Positions 23,531 to 34,209 of a stretch of 64,000 nt of DNA are shown in pieces. Numbering within the stretch: position 1 is the stretch's first letter; each line of letters opens with the position of its first letter. Source of the DNA: Hemibagrus wyckioides (taxonomy: Eukaryota > Chordata > Actinopteri > Siluriformes > Bagridae); assembly GCF_019097595.1 (NCBI RefSeq), contig NC_080718.1, positions 27,172,657 through 27,236,656 of the forward strand, in the 5' to 3' direction. The notes beneath the pieces are model-generated. The model was not told where the DNA came from, searched no databases, and saw only the letters and a program-made list of their open reading frames with translations. The position numbers and the translations under genes are program-made.

Positions 23531-24395
23531 ACGTGACTACAACGATGGCATCAGGGAATCCACTGCAAATTATGATTTTGGACCTGAAAATACTTTCATT
23601 GCTTATGAAGAAACACTCAAATGAACCAAATCCAAAAATTAACATGTTTGTGGTTATCAGTAAGGTTGAGCATGATCCTGAAGTTGGTAAGATTATCTTA
23701 ATACTCAATCATAAAAATTCTGCAGTCTACTTCATTACTGAAAAGCGTAAGGCGTAAGGTTACTGCATCACACCAATCAAGAGCACTTACTACTGTATGA
23801 ACCAGGAGGACCTACTGGATTATTGCAATCTGTGACATGACAATAATTGTTCATCATCATTCTTTTCCTTCTTTGTAGTGCAATGAGCATTGTGAGTGAA
23901 GGGACATCAGCCTGAGAACTTTTCCAACAATTTCCAAACACACCCAACAGACACTGAGAGATAAGCGATTAAACTCCGGACTGGAATCTACACCTGAAAT
24001 ATGTAACTCAAGATGATATTGCTGATCTACTGCCGGTCATTCAGCAGTAGATCAACAATCTTGGTCAGTCCCTTGCGTTGTCTACCCTCTGCATTTAAGA
24101 CACAGAGGTGGTCACTTTGGATCTACAAATACTTCCTTCATCAGTACCAGCAGTCAGCACACCTTCACTCCTTTCTGGCTCCAGTCCATCAGGTGTACTC
24201 TCAGTCTAAAAATCCAGAATCTAGCAGCTCAGTTGACTGCGGTCCATTCTCCCAAAAAAAAAAAAAAAAAATCATGGCCAGAGACATTCCATGTTCCATG
24301 GACCATTACGACTCTGGACATTTGTTCAGCAGTGGCTGATGTCAACAGACCTTGACTAGCAGGACGTGTTGGAGACCCCTGGTGTAGCACAATAC
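23531..24395. other. Unassigned tail of unit A
   Basis: Sequence repeated at 30345-31208 and partly at 17192-17610. It has one 74-codon open frame in all copies (HSNEPNPKINMFVV in the middle), with no family I recognise. It ends in a poly-A run (24257-24275) and a hAT-like right end GTTGGAGACCCCTG at about 24369. It may be a decayed element or processed copy; function unknown. Confidence 0.4.
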
Positions 24396-24517
24396 ACAGT
24401 GCAGCAGTCATCAGTAAATTTGGAAAAGCTCAGCATTTGTGGTAATGACCATTAACAGACACATTTGTGGGTTTAAATGAACTTCGTGTTTCTAGTGGGA
24501 GGAGTTTGACTTTCATA

Positions 24518-24525
24518 CATAAAAG
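24518..24525 (+). promoter_or_regulatory. TATA-like box of NK-lysin-like gene B
   Basis: CATAAAAG in the same promoter block and at the same distance from the ATG as in unit A. The upstream side abuts a hAT-like terminus ending at about 24382. Confidence 0.55.
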
Positions 24526-24583
24526 CCTCCTGAACGCACAAAAACGGACAAACTCTCTTCAACCTGCATCGAGAAAGAAAAAC

Positions 24584-25639
24584 ATGCAGGCTCTTTTCCA
24601 GCTTGGAGTTTTGCTTCTAATTTTAGGTAAGTGTCATGTGGAAAAATAAATTAAACCAAATGTAATATTATATCAGTTTGAAAAACAGGCGTGAAAAGAG
24701 GAGTATTTGGGAGTGTATTTGTTGCTGGTGAAAGTTTTGTCACAACAAGAATAAGTTTTAGACTCATTATTGAGGTGGAAATAAATACAACTAGATTTTA
24801 TTGCTGAAATTTATTATAAAATCTGTTGCACTGACAGCAGAGACTCCGATCTTAAATATTAAACAAGTCACAGAAAACGTCGCCATATCAACGATTATAT
24901 TCTTTATCCATTTCACTGAACATCATTTTCTTCTCCTGAACAAACTCTGCAAGTGACCGCTTTTGAAATGTCTTTTCTACAAGCATCTTTTATTTCCTCA
25001 CTAGGAGCGGCGCAGTGTAAGGATCAGCTCCTCAGCGACAAAGACCTCGAGGTTTACACGTACGAGCGCGATCTGCAGGTAGCTAAAACACTCGCTAACC
25101 GGATTGTTCGATTTCTAAACTATATTTTACTCATTCGTCTGACTTCTCACTCACGCAGGAAGAAGACGGCGTTCCTGGTTTGTGTCATGTGTGTACAAAA
25201 CTCGTGGGTCAAGTCCTTAAAATGATTGGAAATGAAGTCTCAAAGGTCTGAATACACAAATCAACTATTAACCTTACATTTTTCCCCATTCTTACAAATT
25301 TTAAATGTGATAGCTGCTAACATCGACATCGGTCACCTTTTCACTAACCACAAGCTCAATCTCTCACACTGTATAATCCATTTTCAGTGTTCTCATATTT
25401 TTACTAGTAAATCAGATTCTGGAGTACAGTACCTGATTCTGTTTTTCTTTTCCCTCTAGAACAGCATCGATCAGGCTCTTAACAAAGTGTGTGAAAAACT
25501 GAAAGTTATACAAAGCCCTTGCAAGAAATTGATTAATAAATACAGAGGAAAGCTGGTTAACATCATCATGTCTACAAGGCAACCCAAGAGAGTCTGCAAA
25601 CTTCTGAAACTGTGCATATTCCATGAAAATAAAATGTAA
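24584..25639 (+). CDS. NK-lysin-like saposin-fold peptide, gene B
   Basis: Exons 24584-24626, 25005-25078, 25159-25245 and 25460-25639 (TAA). The predicted 127-residue product looks identical to that of gene A over all four exons: signal peptide FQLGVLLLILG, propeptide with KDLEVYTYERD, the C-x2-C of LCHVC, the four distal cysteines and the extended tail. It has the same MITE 15 bases after the stop. Because coding and intron sequences match gene A, it is either a very recent tandem copy or an assembly repeat. The role is inferred from the family as for gene A. Confidence 0.82.
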
Positions 25640-25653
25640 GACATTTCTAGATA

Positions 25654-26248
25654 CAGTGGAACCTCGGCATACGAATATCCTGTCTTATGTATTTTCACCT
25701 TAAGAATTGAATTTTGCAAGCAATTTGCTTTGGCATACGAAGCATTTTCGGCATACGAACAGAACCAAACCAAACACCGGCTAAGTTTCGCGTACATCCG
25801 AGAGCCGTTCAAAACGTGTTAGCGTCAGTGAAAAGCCAAGCGAAGCAAACTGAAGAGAGTTTACGAATTTGTTTTTCAGTCAGTGAAAGCTGTTAGGAAA
25901 GAGTCAACCCACGATACCAACGTTACCTTCGGCATGCGTTCAAAAGCTAGCTGATTTTTCAGGTGTTTTTTTGTTGACAGATTGGTGGCGTGGTCTGTTC
26001 TATTTTTAGCCCAGGCTTGGTGGCACGACTTCCTGTGAGGACCCTTGACATGGAATGCTTGGCTTGGGTCAGTTCTTTGTAAGCAGCCGTACAGTTTCCA
26101 TACGCTTCATATTGGGAATATTGCTCATATTTTTGGACAGCTGGAACGGATTATCTGCATTTACATTATTCCTTATTTCTAAAATTCGTTTCACAATACA
26201 CATTTTCACCTTAAGAACCAATTCAATTCCTATGCTGAGGTTCCACTG
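25654..26248. mobile_element. Tigger/pogo-like MITE in the 3' flank of gene B
   Basis: Duplicate of 18869-19463 with the same CAGTGGAACC ends and TA flanks. Only isolated substitutions are seen (for example CCCAGGCTTGG for CCCAAGCTTGG). Confidence 0.85.
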
Positions 26249-26319
26249 TATTCTCATTCTGCTTGTGCTTATTCCGTGTATTTCTTCAAAAATGTCCGGA
26301 CATTTGGGTAGCCTACATT

Positions 26320-26779
26320 TGTGAGGAACTGCTGGACTGTTCCCTGCCAGGCCTGAGGAGGGCGCTGGCAGGTGAACCCAAGAAGCCGGCTTTTTTGTGT
26401 TTTTCGAGTTATACCTGTCCTATTGTTCTCTCTCCTGATTGTGTCACCTGTAACCAGTTTACCCTAATGTGTAGCCCTATAAATAGGGATCCTTCTGCGC
26501 ATGTCCTCGTCCGTGATTGTTTATCTGTACCGTGGTTCCAGTCCGTCCATGCTCCGGTCAGTCTTAAGTTTAGTCTTTCTTATTTTCTGTTAACCGCGCC
26601 ATGTCTCATCTTCCGTCTGTTTCCCCATGTCCTGTCTTTATATAATAAAAGCAGCGCTTCGCTGAATCCTGGGTCTGGGTCTGAATTCAGCCGCATGCTA
26701 GCTGCGTGCATGTGTGCTCGCACCACGGACAACACGAGTTCGAGCCCCGCCTAGGGCGAGGATCCCGGCCGTGATAACA
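26320..26779 (+). mobile_element. Solo LTR-like insertion in the 3' flank of gene B
   Basis: Duplicate of 19535-19987, starting TGTGAGGAACTGC and ending GTGATAACA. Small differences include an 8-base insert (TATCTGTA) near 26523. The AATAAA is retained at about 26644. Confidence 0.6.
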
Positions 26780-27376
26780 TTATTGTTATGAAGTAAATGT
26801 ATATTACTTTAATTGAGTTCTCAAATCTGTATTTCTGTTATGAATAAATATGAATCATTACTGCTTCTGGATTTGTATTGATGGTGAACATTTCGGTGAG
26901 AGTTCTTGTGGATTTTGCAAAAAACAAAAAAGAAATTTACCATTTAGAGCTAAAAATTTGCATTTTGGTAAAAAATATTTTACTAAATGGATCAAATACA
27001 CTTGTTAACTAGATTTTGCTGATTTATTGCTTAAATTTTGCAGAAAAAAAAAAGATTTAATTACATTTTGGTAAAAATCGTGTATTTTACTGAATGAACC
27101 AAATACACTTTTTTTTTAACTAGCCTTTGCTGATTTATTTCTTGGATCTACTTTTATTTCTCATAACTCTTTATCTCTCAATTAGAAGTATGATTGATGT
27201 AAGTAGGAAATAATTAAAAAATTAAAACCAGCTAAAAGCTTTAAAAGGATACATGAGATCAGATTTGATAAATAAAGAAAAATTATACTGTATATTGATT
27301 AAGTTCAGTCAAGGTTTTAAATTTATTTACTTTATTTTTATAATTATTTATGAATCATTTATTTATTTATTTATTT

Positions 27377-27472
27377 GGGTTTAGAGGGAGAAGTTTGACT
27401 TTCCCACATGGAGTGTGGTGTCTGACACATAAAAGCCACCTGACCGCACAAAAACTGACAAACCCTATTCCC
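27377..27472 (+). promoter_or_regulatory. Orphan NK-lysin promoter copy (unit B, left of L1)
   Basis: Duplicate of 20573-20668, with no coding exon downstream. Confidence 0.5.
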
Positions 27473-27988
27473 ATGGGCAGCTTGATGTTTACTCGTATCT
27501 GTATTTCTGTTATGAATTTTAATATATATATATTTTAATGCACACAAAAATAGCTTATCAAAGTAGCTTTCAGAGGAAAAAAGGTTGGAGACCCCTGGTG
27601 TAGTGTTACCTGATGGACAGGTGTGCAAAGGAATCTTGCGAGCCATGTTTTAGTTTTGTTAATAAAGCTGATCTTTTATTTAGATCTGGGTTTGATCTCC
27701 GCTTCAGGTGGTGTCTCCTTACTGTGACAACCAGCTATTTCAGCTGACCAGATAGAGTATTTAAGAGTCCTTATTGATATATATATACTTCTATTCCAGA
27801 AAACAAGCCTTTCCCCACCATCAACTTAAACCTAAGAATCATTACATGAGTTATTATCCGGAGCTCATCATTCAGTCTGGGTCACACTGTGGACTGCAAA
27901 ACTTTAAAAATGTGTGTTCAAGCCTTGCAGAGGAACTTCTTCAAGCATCTAGAGTTTTTTCCTAATACTAAATAAAATAGCTACCAGT

Positions 27989-29410
27989 TTGCTGTGGTTA
28001 AAGCAGTCATATTATGATCAGGGAGAAAAAGCTGAAAAACTACTAGCATGGAGAATCAAGAAAATACAGACTAACAGAGCTATTAATTCTGTTATATTGG
28101 ATACTGGAGAGAGCCTTGTAGACCCAGTCGACATAAATAACGCTTTTACAAATTACTATGAAGATCTATACGAATCTGGATATCCTGATAATAAAGAAAA
28201 ACAAAATACTTTTTTAAATCAACTTGAATTTCCAATATTAGCTGAGGACACTAAAATTCATCTCGACAGGAACCTGAGTATTGAAGAACTTAAAGAAGCA
28301 CTTAATCATATGAATAGTGGCAAGGCTCCTGGGCCAGATGGCTTACCAATAGAATTTTATAAGACATTTTCAGATAAATTATTGCTCCATATGCTTGAAA
28401 TGTTTAATGAGTCCTATGAAGAAAGAATCCTTCCACAGTCCTTGAGATCAGCAGTAATTTCCCTTTTGATAAAACCAGGTAAATCTCCCATGGAAATGGC
28501 CTCCTATCGCCCCATATCCCTAATGTCATGTGACACTAAAATACTATGGAAGGCTTTGGCGAGGAGGATTGAATTATACATTCCGAGACTAATTGCAAAT
28601 GATCAGAATGGATTTGTGCTTGGTAGACAAGCATACCATAATACTCGTAGATTATTAAACATATTGTATTCAAAACAAAATGCCAGGGACCATGCAATCC
28701 TGTCACTGGATGCTGAAAAGGCTTTTGATAGAATAGAATGGAGGTACCTTTTTGAAACTCTTAAAAGATTTGGTCTTGGAGAGAGATAGCTCAAAAGGAT
28801 CCAGTTATTATATACAGATCCAATAGCTAAAATGTCAACAAACAATCAAATTTCAAAATCTATCAGTCTTTGTAGATCCACATGGCAGGGATGTCCATTG
28901 TCTCCTTTATTATTTCTTTTCGCTATTGAACCCCTAGCTATGGCTATTCGTCAGTCCTCTGAGATTTCAGGTATCAGGATAGGGGACATTGAACATCGTC
29001 TATCTCTTTTTGCAGATGATATTGTCTTGTTTTTAACAAATATAGGAAATTCTGTGCAAGCCCTTACTCAGCTTCTCAACACCTTTGGAGAATTCTCTGG
29101 ATATAAAATAAACAACAGAAAAAGTGCCCTGTTATTATTGAGTGACCAGGAGAGAAAATGCCCCCCAATGAACACGCAGTTCCCCTACACCCCTGAGGGT
29201 TTCACTTACTTGGGAATTAAAATAGCTCCCAACATAGATAAGATCATATCCATCAATTATGACCCTATGGTACAAAAAATATCTGAGAGTTTAGAGACAT
29301 GGAACTCGTTACCCATTTCAATGATTGGACGTGTTAACATCATTAAAATGTCAATCCTGCCAAAGTTTTTGTATCTTTTTCAGTCTATCCCACATTATTT
29401 TCGTTTGTGA
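27989..29410 (+). pseudogene. L1-type LINE ORF2 fragment with in-frame stop (unit B)
   Basis: Same reverse transcriptase fragment as at 21189. The identical TAG is at 28787-28789, and GKAPGPDGLP, LDAEKAFDRIEW and FADD are all retained. The two translations are indistinguishable by eye. Confidence 0.9.
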
Positions 29411-29598
29411 TTTCCACCATTTAATTTTCCCTACTTTTTCCTACATATTCTTAACTACATCCCCTATTTTTCATGTCCACACTTAAATTTTTCTTTTTTA
29501 CTCTTTCTTTTTATGTAAGACAGTCGTAAAAAGCATTTCACTACATGTCGTACTGTGTATGATTTCGTATGTGACCAATAAAATTGAATTTGAATTTA
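29397..29598 (+). mobile_element. L2 3' tail nested in the L1 (unit B)
   Basis: Duplicate of 22597-22798, with the same junctions. Confidence 0.7.
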
Positions 29599-29986
29599 TC
29601 TTGCAAAAGGGAAAATTGAGGACTTCTATGAGATCTGGACACTCTTTGTACAATTCATGACGTCTATATAAAAACTGAACTATCTCTGTCAGGAGTTCTT
29701 TTTGTTGCCGAAAGTAGGATGTTGTTGGGTATGTGTGTAGGGGTGGGGGGTGGCTCAGGGGAACGGGAGTTTTGTTGTGCTTTTCATAAATATAATGTAA
29801 AAATCAATAAAAATATTTGTGGAAAAAAAAGAAGTAAAACCAGCTAAAAGCTTTAAAAGGATACATGAGATCAGATTTGATGAATAAAGAAAAATATACT
29901 GTATATTGATTAAGTTCAGCCAAGGTTTTAAATTTATTTACTTTTTATTTATTTTTGTATTTATTTATTTATTTATTTATTTATTT

Positions 29987-30084
29987 GGGTTTAGAGGGAG
30001 AAGTTTGACTTTCCCACATGAAGGAGTGTGGTGTCTGACACATAAAAGCCACCTGACCGCACAAAAACTGACAAACCCTATTCC
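29987..30084 (+). promoter_or_regulatory. Orphan NK-lysin promoter copy (unit B, right of L1)
   Basis: Duplicate of 23191-23288, followed by a long TA microsatellite (30137-30184) instead of an exon. Confidence 0.5.
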
Positions 30085-30133
30085 CATGGGCAGCTTGATG
30101 TTTACTCATATCTGTATTTCTGTTATGAATTTT

Positions 30134-30187
<54 letters not shown>

Positions 30188-31330
30188 AGCCTTTCCCCAC
30201 CATCAACTTAAACCTAAGAATCATTACATGAGTTATTATCCGGAGCTCATCATTCAGTCTGGGTCACACTGTGGACTGCAAAACTTTAAAAATGTGTGTT
30301 CAAGCCTTGCAGAGGAACTTTTTCAAGCATCTAGAGTTTTTTCGACTTGACTACAACGATGGCATCAGGGAATCCACTGCAAATTATGATTTTGGACCTG
30401 AAAATACTTTCATTGCTTATGAAGAAACACTCAAATGAACCAAATCCAAAAATTAACATGTTTGTGGTTATCAGTAAGGTTGAGCATGATCCTGAAGTTG
30501 GTAAGATTATCTTAATACTCAATCATAAAAATTCTGCAGTCTACTTCATTACTGAAAAGCGTAAGGCGTAAGGTTACTGCATCACACCAATCAAGAGCAC
30601 TTACTACTGTATGAACCAGGAGGACCTACTGGATTATTGCAATCTGTGACATGACAATAATTGTTCATCATCATTCTTTTCCTTCTTTGTAGTGCAATGA
30701 GCATTGTGAGTGAAGGGACATCAGCCTGAGAACTTTTCCAACAATTTCCAAACACACCCAACAGACACTGAGAGATAAGCGATTAAACTCCGGACTGGAA
30801 TCTACACCTGAAATATGTAACTCAAGATGATATTGCTGATCTACTGCCGGTCATTCAGCAGTAGATCAACAATCTTGGTCAGTCCCTTGCGTTGTCTACC
30901 CTCTGCATTTAAGACACAGAGGTGGTCACTTTGGATCTACAAATACTTCCTTCATCAGTACCAGCAGTCAGCACACCTTCACTCCTTTCTGGCTCCAGTC
31001 CATCAGGTGTACTCTCAGTCTAAAAATCCAGAATCTAGCAGCTCAGTTGACTGCGGTCCATTCTCCCAAAAAAAAAAAAAAAAATCATGGCCAGAGACAT
31101 TCCATGTTCCATGGACCATTACGACTCTGGACATTTGTTCAGCAGTGGCTGATGTCAACAGACCTTGACTAGCAGGACGTGTTGGAGACCCCTGGTGTAG
31201 CACAATACACAGTGCAGCAGTCATCAGTAAATTTGGAAAAGCTCAGCATTTGTGGTAATGACCATTAACAGACACATTTGTGGGTTTAAATGAACTTCGT
31301 GTTTCTAGTGGGAGGAGTTTGACTTTCATA

Positions 31331-31338
31331 CATAAAAG
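31331..31338 (+). promoter_or_regulatory. TATA-like box of NK-lysin-like gene C
   Basis: CATAAAAG in a promoter block matching genes A and B. The hAT-like terminus lies just upstream (to about 31194). Confidence 0.55.
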
Positions 31339-31396
31339 CCTCCTGAACGCACAAAAACGGACAAACTCTCTTCAACCTGCATCGAGAAAGAAAAAC

Positions 31397-32433
31397 ATGC
31401 AGGCTCTTTTCCAGCTTGGAGTTTTGCTTCTAATTTTAGGTAAGTGTCATGTGGAAAAATAAATTAAACCAAATGTAATATTATATCAGTTTGAAAAACA
31501 GGCGTGAAAAGAGGAGTATTTGGGAGTGTATTTGTTGCTGGTGAAAGTTTTGTCACAACAAGAATAAGTTTTAGACTCATTATTGAGGTGGAAATAAATG
31601 CAACTAGATTTTATTGCTGAAATTTATTATAAAATCTGTTGCACTGACAGCAGAGACTCCGATCTTAAATATTAAACAAGTCACAGAAAACGTCGCCATA
31701 TCAACGATTATATTCTTTATCCATTTCACTGAACATCATTTTCTTCTCCTGAACAAACTCTGCAAGTGACCGCTTTTGAAATGTCTTTTCTACAAACATC
31801 TTTTATTTCCTCACTAGGAGCGGCGCAGTGTAAGGATCAGCTCCTCAGCGACAAAGACCTCGAGGTTTACACGTACACAGCGCGATCTGCAGGTAGCTAA
31901 AACACTCGCTAACCGGATTGTTCGATTTCTAAACTATATTTTAACTCATTTCTCTGACTTCTCACTCACGCAGGAAGAAGACGGCGTTCCTGTTAAATGT
32001 AATGTGTGTACAAAACTCGTGGGTCAAGTCCTTAAAATGATTGGAAATGAAGTCTCAAAGGTCTGAATACACAAATCAACTATTAACCTTACATTTTTCC
32101 CCATTCTTACAAATTTTAAATGTGATAGCTGCTAACATCGACATCGGTCACCTTTTCACTAACCACAAGCTCAATCTCTCACACTGTATAATCCATTTTC
32201 AGTGTTCTCATATTTTTACTAGTAAATCAGATTCTGGAGTACAGTACCTGATTCTGTTTTTCTTTTCCCTCTAGAACAGCATCGAGGAAGCTCTTAACAA
32301 AGTGTGTGAAAAACTGAAACTTCTAGAAAGCCCTTGCAAGAAATTGATTAATAAATACAGAGAAAAGCTGGTTAACATCATCATGTCTGAAAAGAAACCC
32401 CACGCCGTCTGCAAACGAATCAAACTGTGCTAA
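31397..32433 (+). CDS. NK-lysin-like saposin-fold peptide, gene C (frame anomaly in exon 2)
   Basis: Exons 31397-31439, 31818-31892, 31974-32060 and 32275-32433 (TAA). Signal peptide and propeptide match gene A. The saposin exons differ: KCNVC replaces LCHVC, and the last exon ends in EKKPHAVC and KRIKLC, close in style to mammalian NK-lysin. All six cysteines are kept with the same spacing, and the stop lies directly after the sixth. Exon 2 has one extra base relative to A and B (ACACAGCG for ACGAGCG near 31875). With the standard acceptor this shifts the frame into a TAA in exon 3. An alternative AG four bases downstream (exon 3 from 31978) would keep the frame. It is either a recent pseudogene, a gene using the shifted acceptor, or a sequencing error. 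Confidence 0.7.
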
Positions 32434-32718
32434 ACACATGGAAACACAGTGTAAGAAATGTCTAAAAATTCTCATTGTTTGTGATTAATCTATTTTTTTT
32501 TTTTCCAAAATGTCCGAACACTTGGACAGCCTGATGTTAAAAAAGTGACCAAAAATATGTTCTTGTTATTAAGTAAATGTTTATTCCTGTAATTGATTGA
32601 CTTGATTGATTTCCCAAATCTGTATTTCTGTTATGAATAAATATTAATCATTACTGCAGCTGGATTTGTACGGATGGTGAACATTGTTTTAAAATATTTT
32701 GAGCTTTTGTGGATTTTG

Positions 32719-32749
<31 letters not shown>

Positions 32750-33419
32750 GTAAAATTTTGGTAAAGATAGAAATTTACCATTTAGAGATCAAATTCTGCA
32801 TTTTGGTAAAAATCATGTATTTTACTAAATGCACCAAATTGTTCTTTAACTAGCTTTTGCCGATTTATTGCTTGAATTTTGTAAAATAAATAAATAAATA
32901 AATAAATAAATTTTAAAAATTACAATTTTGCGTTTAGATATAAAACACGAGATTTGCAATCTCATGTTTCACAGATCAGCATCATAGCAAGATAGTTTAC
33001 ATTTTTTATTATTATTATTATTATTATTATATAAAAAATATTAAATACCACTGTTATGACATGTCGGGGGGGGGGGGGTTGTAATGAGAGTTTGTCCCTC
33101 GATGTTGATGACATGACTTGAAAAAATTTAGAAAATGTGGCATCTCAGAGGAAGGAAGACAAAAGTTTTTCGATTTCCGGTGGGGAAATGTCTTTCATTT
33201 TAACTGATTTGTTGTCAAAAGTGAAATGCTAGTTCCGCCCACCATGTTACTATAGCAACCAGTTGCAGGAACGACGGCTAGCGAATTTCATAGTACAAAA
33301 TCAGGTGCAAAAAAATAAATAAATAAAATTAATTTTTTCCATAAAATTATTTGCATACAAAGGTTATTTCCTATAATATCTTTTATTCTACCTTCTTTTT
33401 TTGCCTTCTATCTTCTATC
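32434..33419. other. 3' flank of gene C and AT-rich spacer
   Basis: It begins as a 3' UTR without the MITE or LTR found after genes A and B. AATAAA at 32636-32641 matches the signal at 20051 in unit A. After about 32700 there are simple tracts: (TAAA)n at about 32886-32911, (ATT)n at 33008-33031 and a G run at 33067-33078. No gene is seen. Confidence 0.55.
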
Positions 33420-33814
33420 GTTAAAGTGGCTGCTAAAGACTGATCCTAAACTTAGATTATTAAAAGAGAACACTTCGATATTGAAGGTAATATTCATTTC
33501 TAATACAGAGACATTGTATTGGACTTTATGTGATTTAAATAATAGTATTTTTATGGCATTCATATGCATGTGCAATGGGAAATATTAAAGAGTACTTTAC
33601 TCTGAAACACCAGCTGCACTAATAAGAACCGTCTACAGCTCACTCGTCCTGCATCTTCCTGCAGCAGGATCGATTCATTCAGCGCTTTTACTTTAGCAGC
33701 ATCGTAGCTTTATTCCTAACGCTGTCCAATCTCCAGCAGCTTCCAAGTTCAAAGTAGCTTTATTCCTAACGCTGTGGGTCTACTCAGAAGTGGGTGACGT
33801 GTTGGAAACCCCTG
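33420..33814 (-). mobile_element. Partial hAT-like element, inverted copy of 14566-15180
   Basis: The reverse complement of this stretch matches the interior of the 14566 element (TGCATATGAATGCCATAAAA, TCGATCCTGCTGCAGGAAGA). It ends in a diverged terminus GTTGGAAACCCCTG. The CTTTATTCCTAACGCTG phrase occurs twice at 33706 and 33758, a small internal duplication. Confidence 0.65.
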
Positions 33815-33820
33815 GTGTAG

Positions 33821-34165
33821 CACAATACACAGTGCAACGGTCATCAGTAAATTTGTAAAAGCTCAGCATTTGTGGTAATGACCATTAACAGACACATTTG
33901 TGGGTTTAAATGAACTTCATGTTTCTCGTGAGAGGAGTTTGACACCTAAAAGCCACAAAAATGCATGCACTCAAAAAAAACAAAAAAACAAACTGCATCG
34001 AGCCAAAAAAAGGCTTTCCAGCTTGGAGTTTTGCTTCTAATTTTAGTGTCCTGTAAAATAGATAAATAAATAAATAAAAATATATATGTAATATTATATC
34101 AGTTTGAAATACTGGAGTGAAAAGAGGAGTGTTTAGGGGTGCTTTTTTCTGGTGAAAGAGAGAGA
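33821..34165 (+). pseudogene. NK-lysin exon 1 pseudogene
   Basis: The upstream block (CACAATACACAGTGCAACGG, GTGGGTTTAAATGAACTTCA), a shortened TATA region (ACACCTAAAAGCC) and the end of the signal-peptide exon (TCCAGCTTGGAGTTTTGCTT) are recognisable. The start codon is lost, the region before it is rich in A insertions, and the donor is damaged (TTTTAGTGTCCTG in place of TTTTAGGTAAGTG). Intron 1 homology fades by about 34160 and a LINE follows. Exons 2-4 are absent. Confidence 0.7.
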
Positions 34166-34209
34166 GAGAATCCTAATTGAAAATAAATACATTTGATTAT
34201 TAAGATCTT

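Larger units (their letters stand above)
17611..24395. repeat. Segmental duplication unit A (6785 bp)
   Basis: The unit runs from the NK-lysin upstream block (ACAGTGCAG) to the same block at 24396. It holds one four-exon NK-lysin-like gene, a MITE and an LTR in the 3' flank, an orphan promoter, an L1 with a nested L2 tail, a second orphan promoter and an unassigned tail. Sequence 17192-17610, before the unit, matches the tail of the unit (23618-24080 region) with a deletion of about 360 bases, so the duplicated block began at least at 17192. Near identity with unit B implies a recent duplication, or an assembly duplication. Confidence 0.9.
24396..31208. repeat. Segmental duplication unit B (6813 bp)
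   Basis: Same content and order as unit A. Differences are a few substitutions and small indels, mostly in microsatellites (longer TA run at 30137-30184, shorter TTTA runs). The L1 stop codon, the nested L2, the MITE and the LTR-like segment are all shared, so every insertion predates the duplication. Confidence 0.9.
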
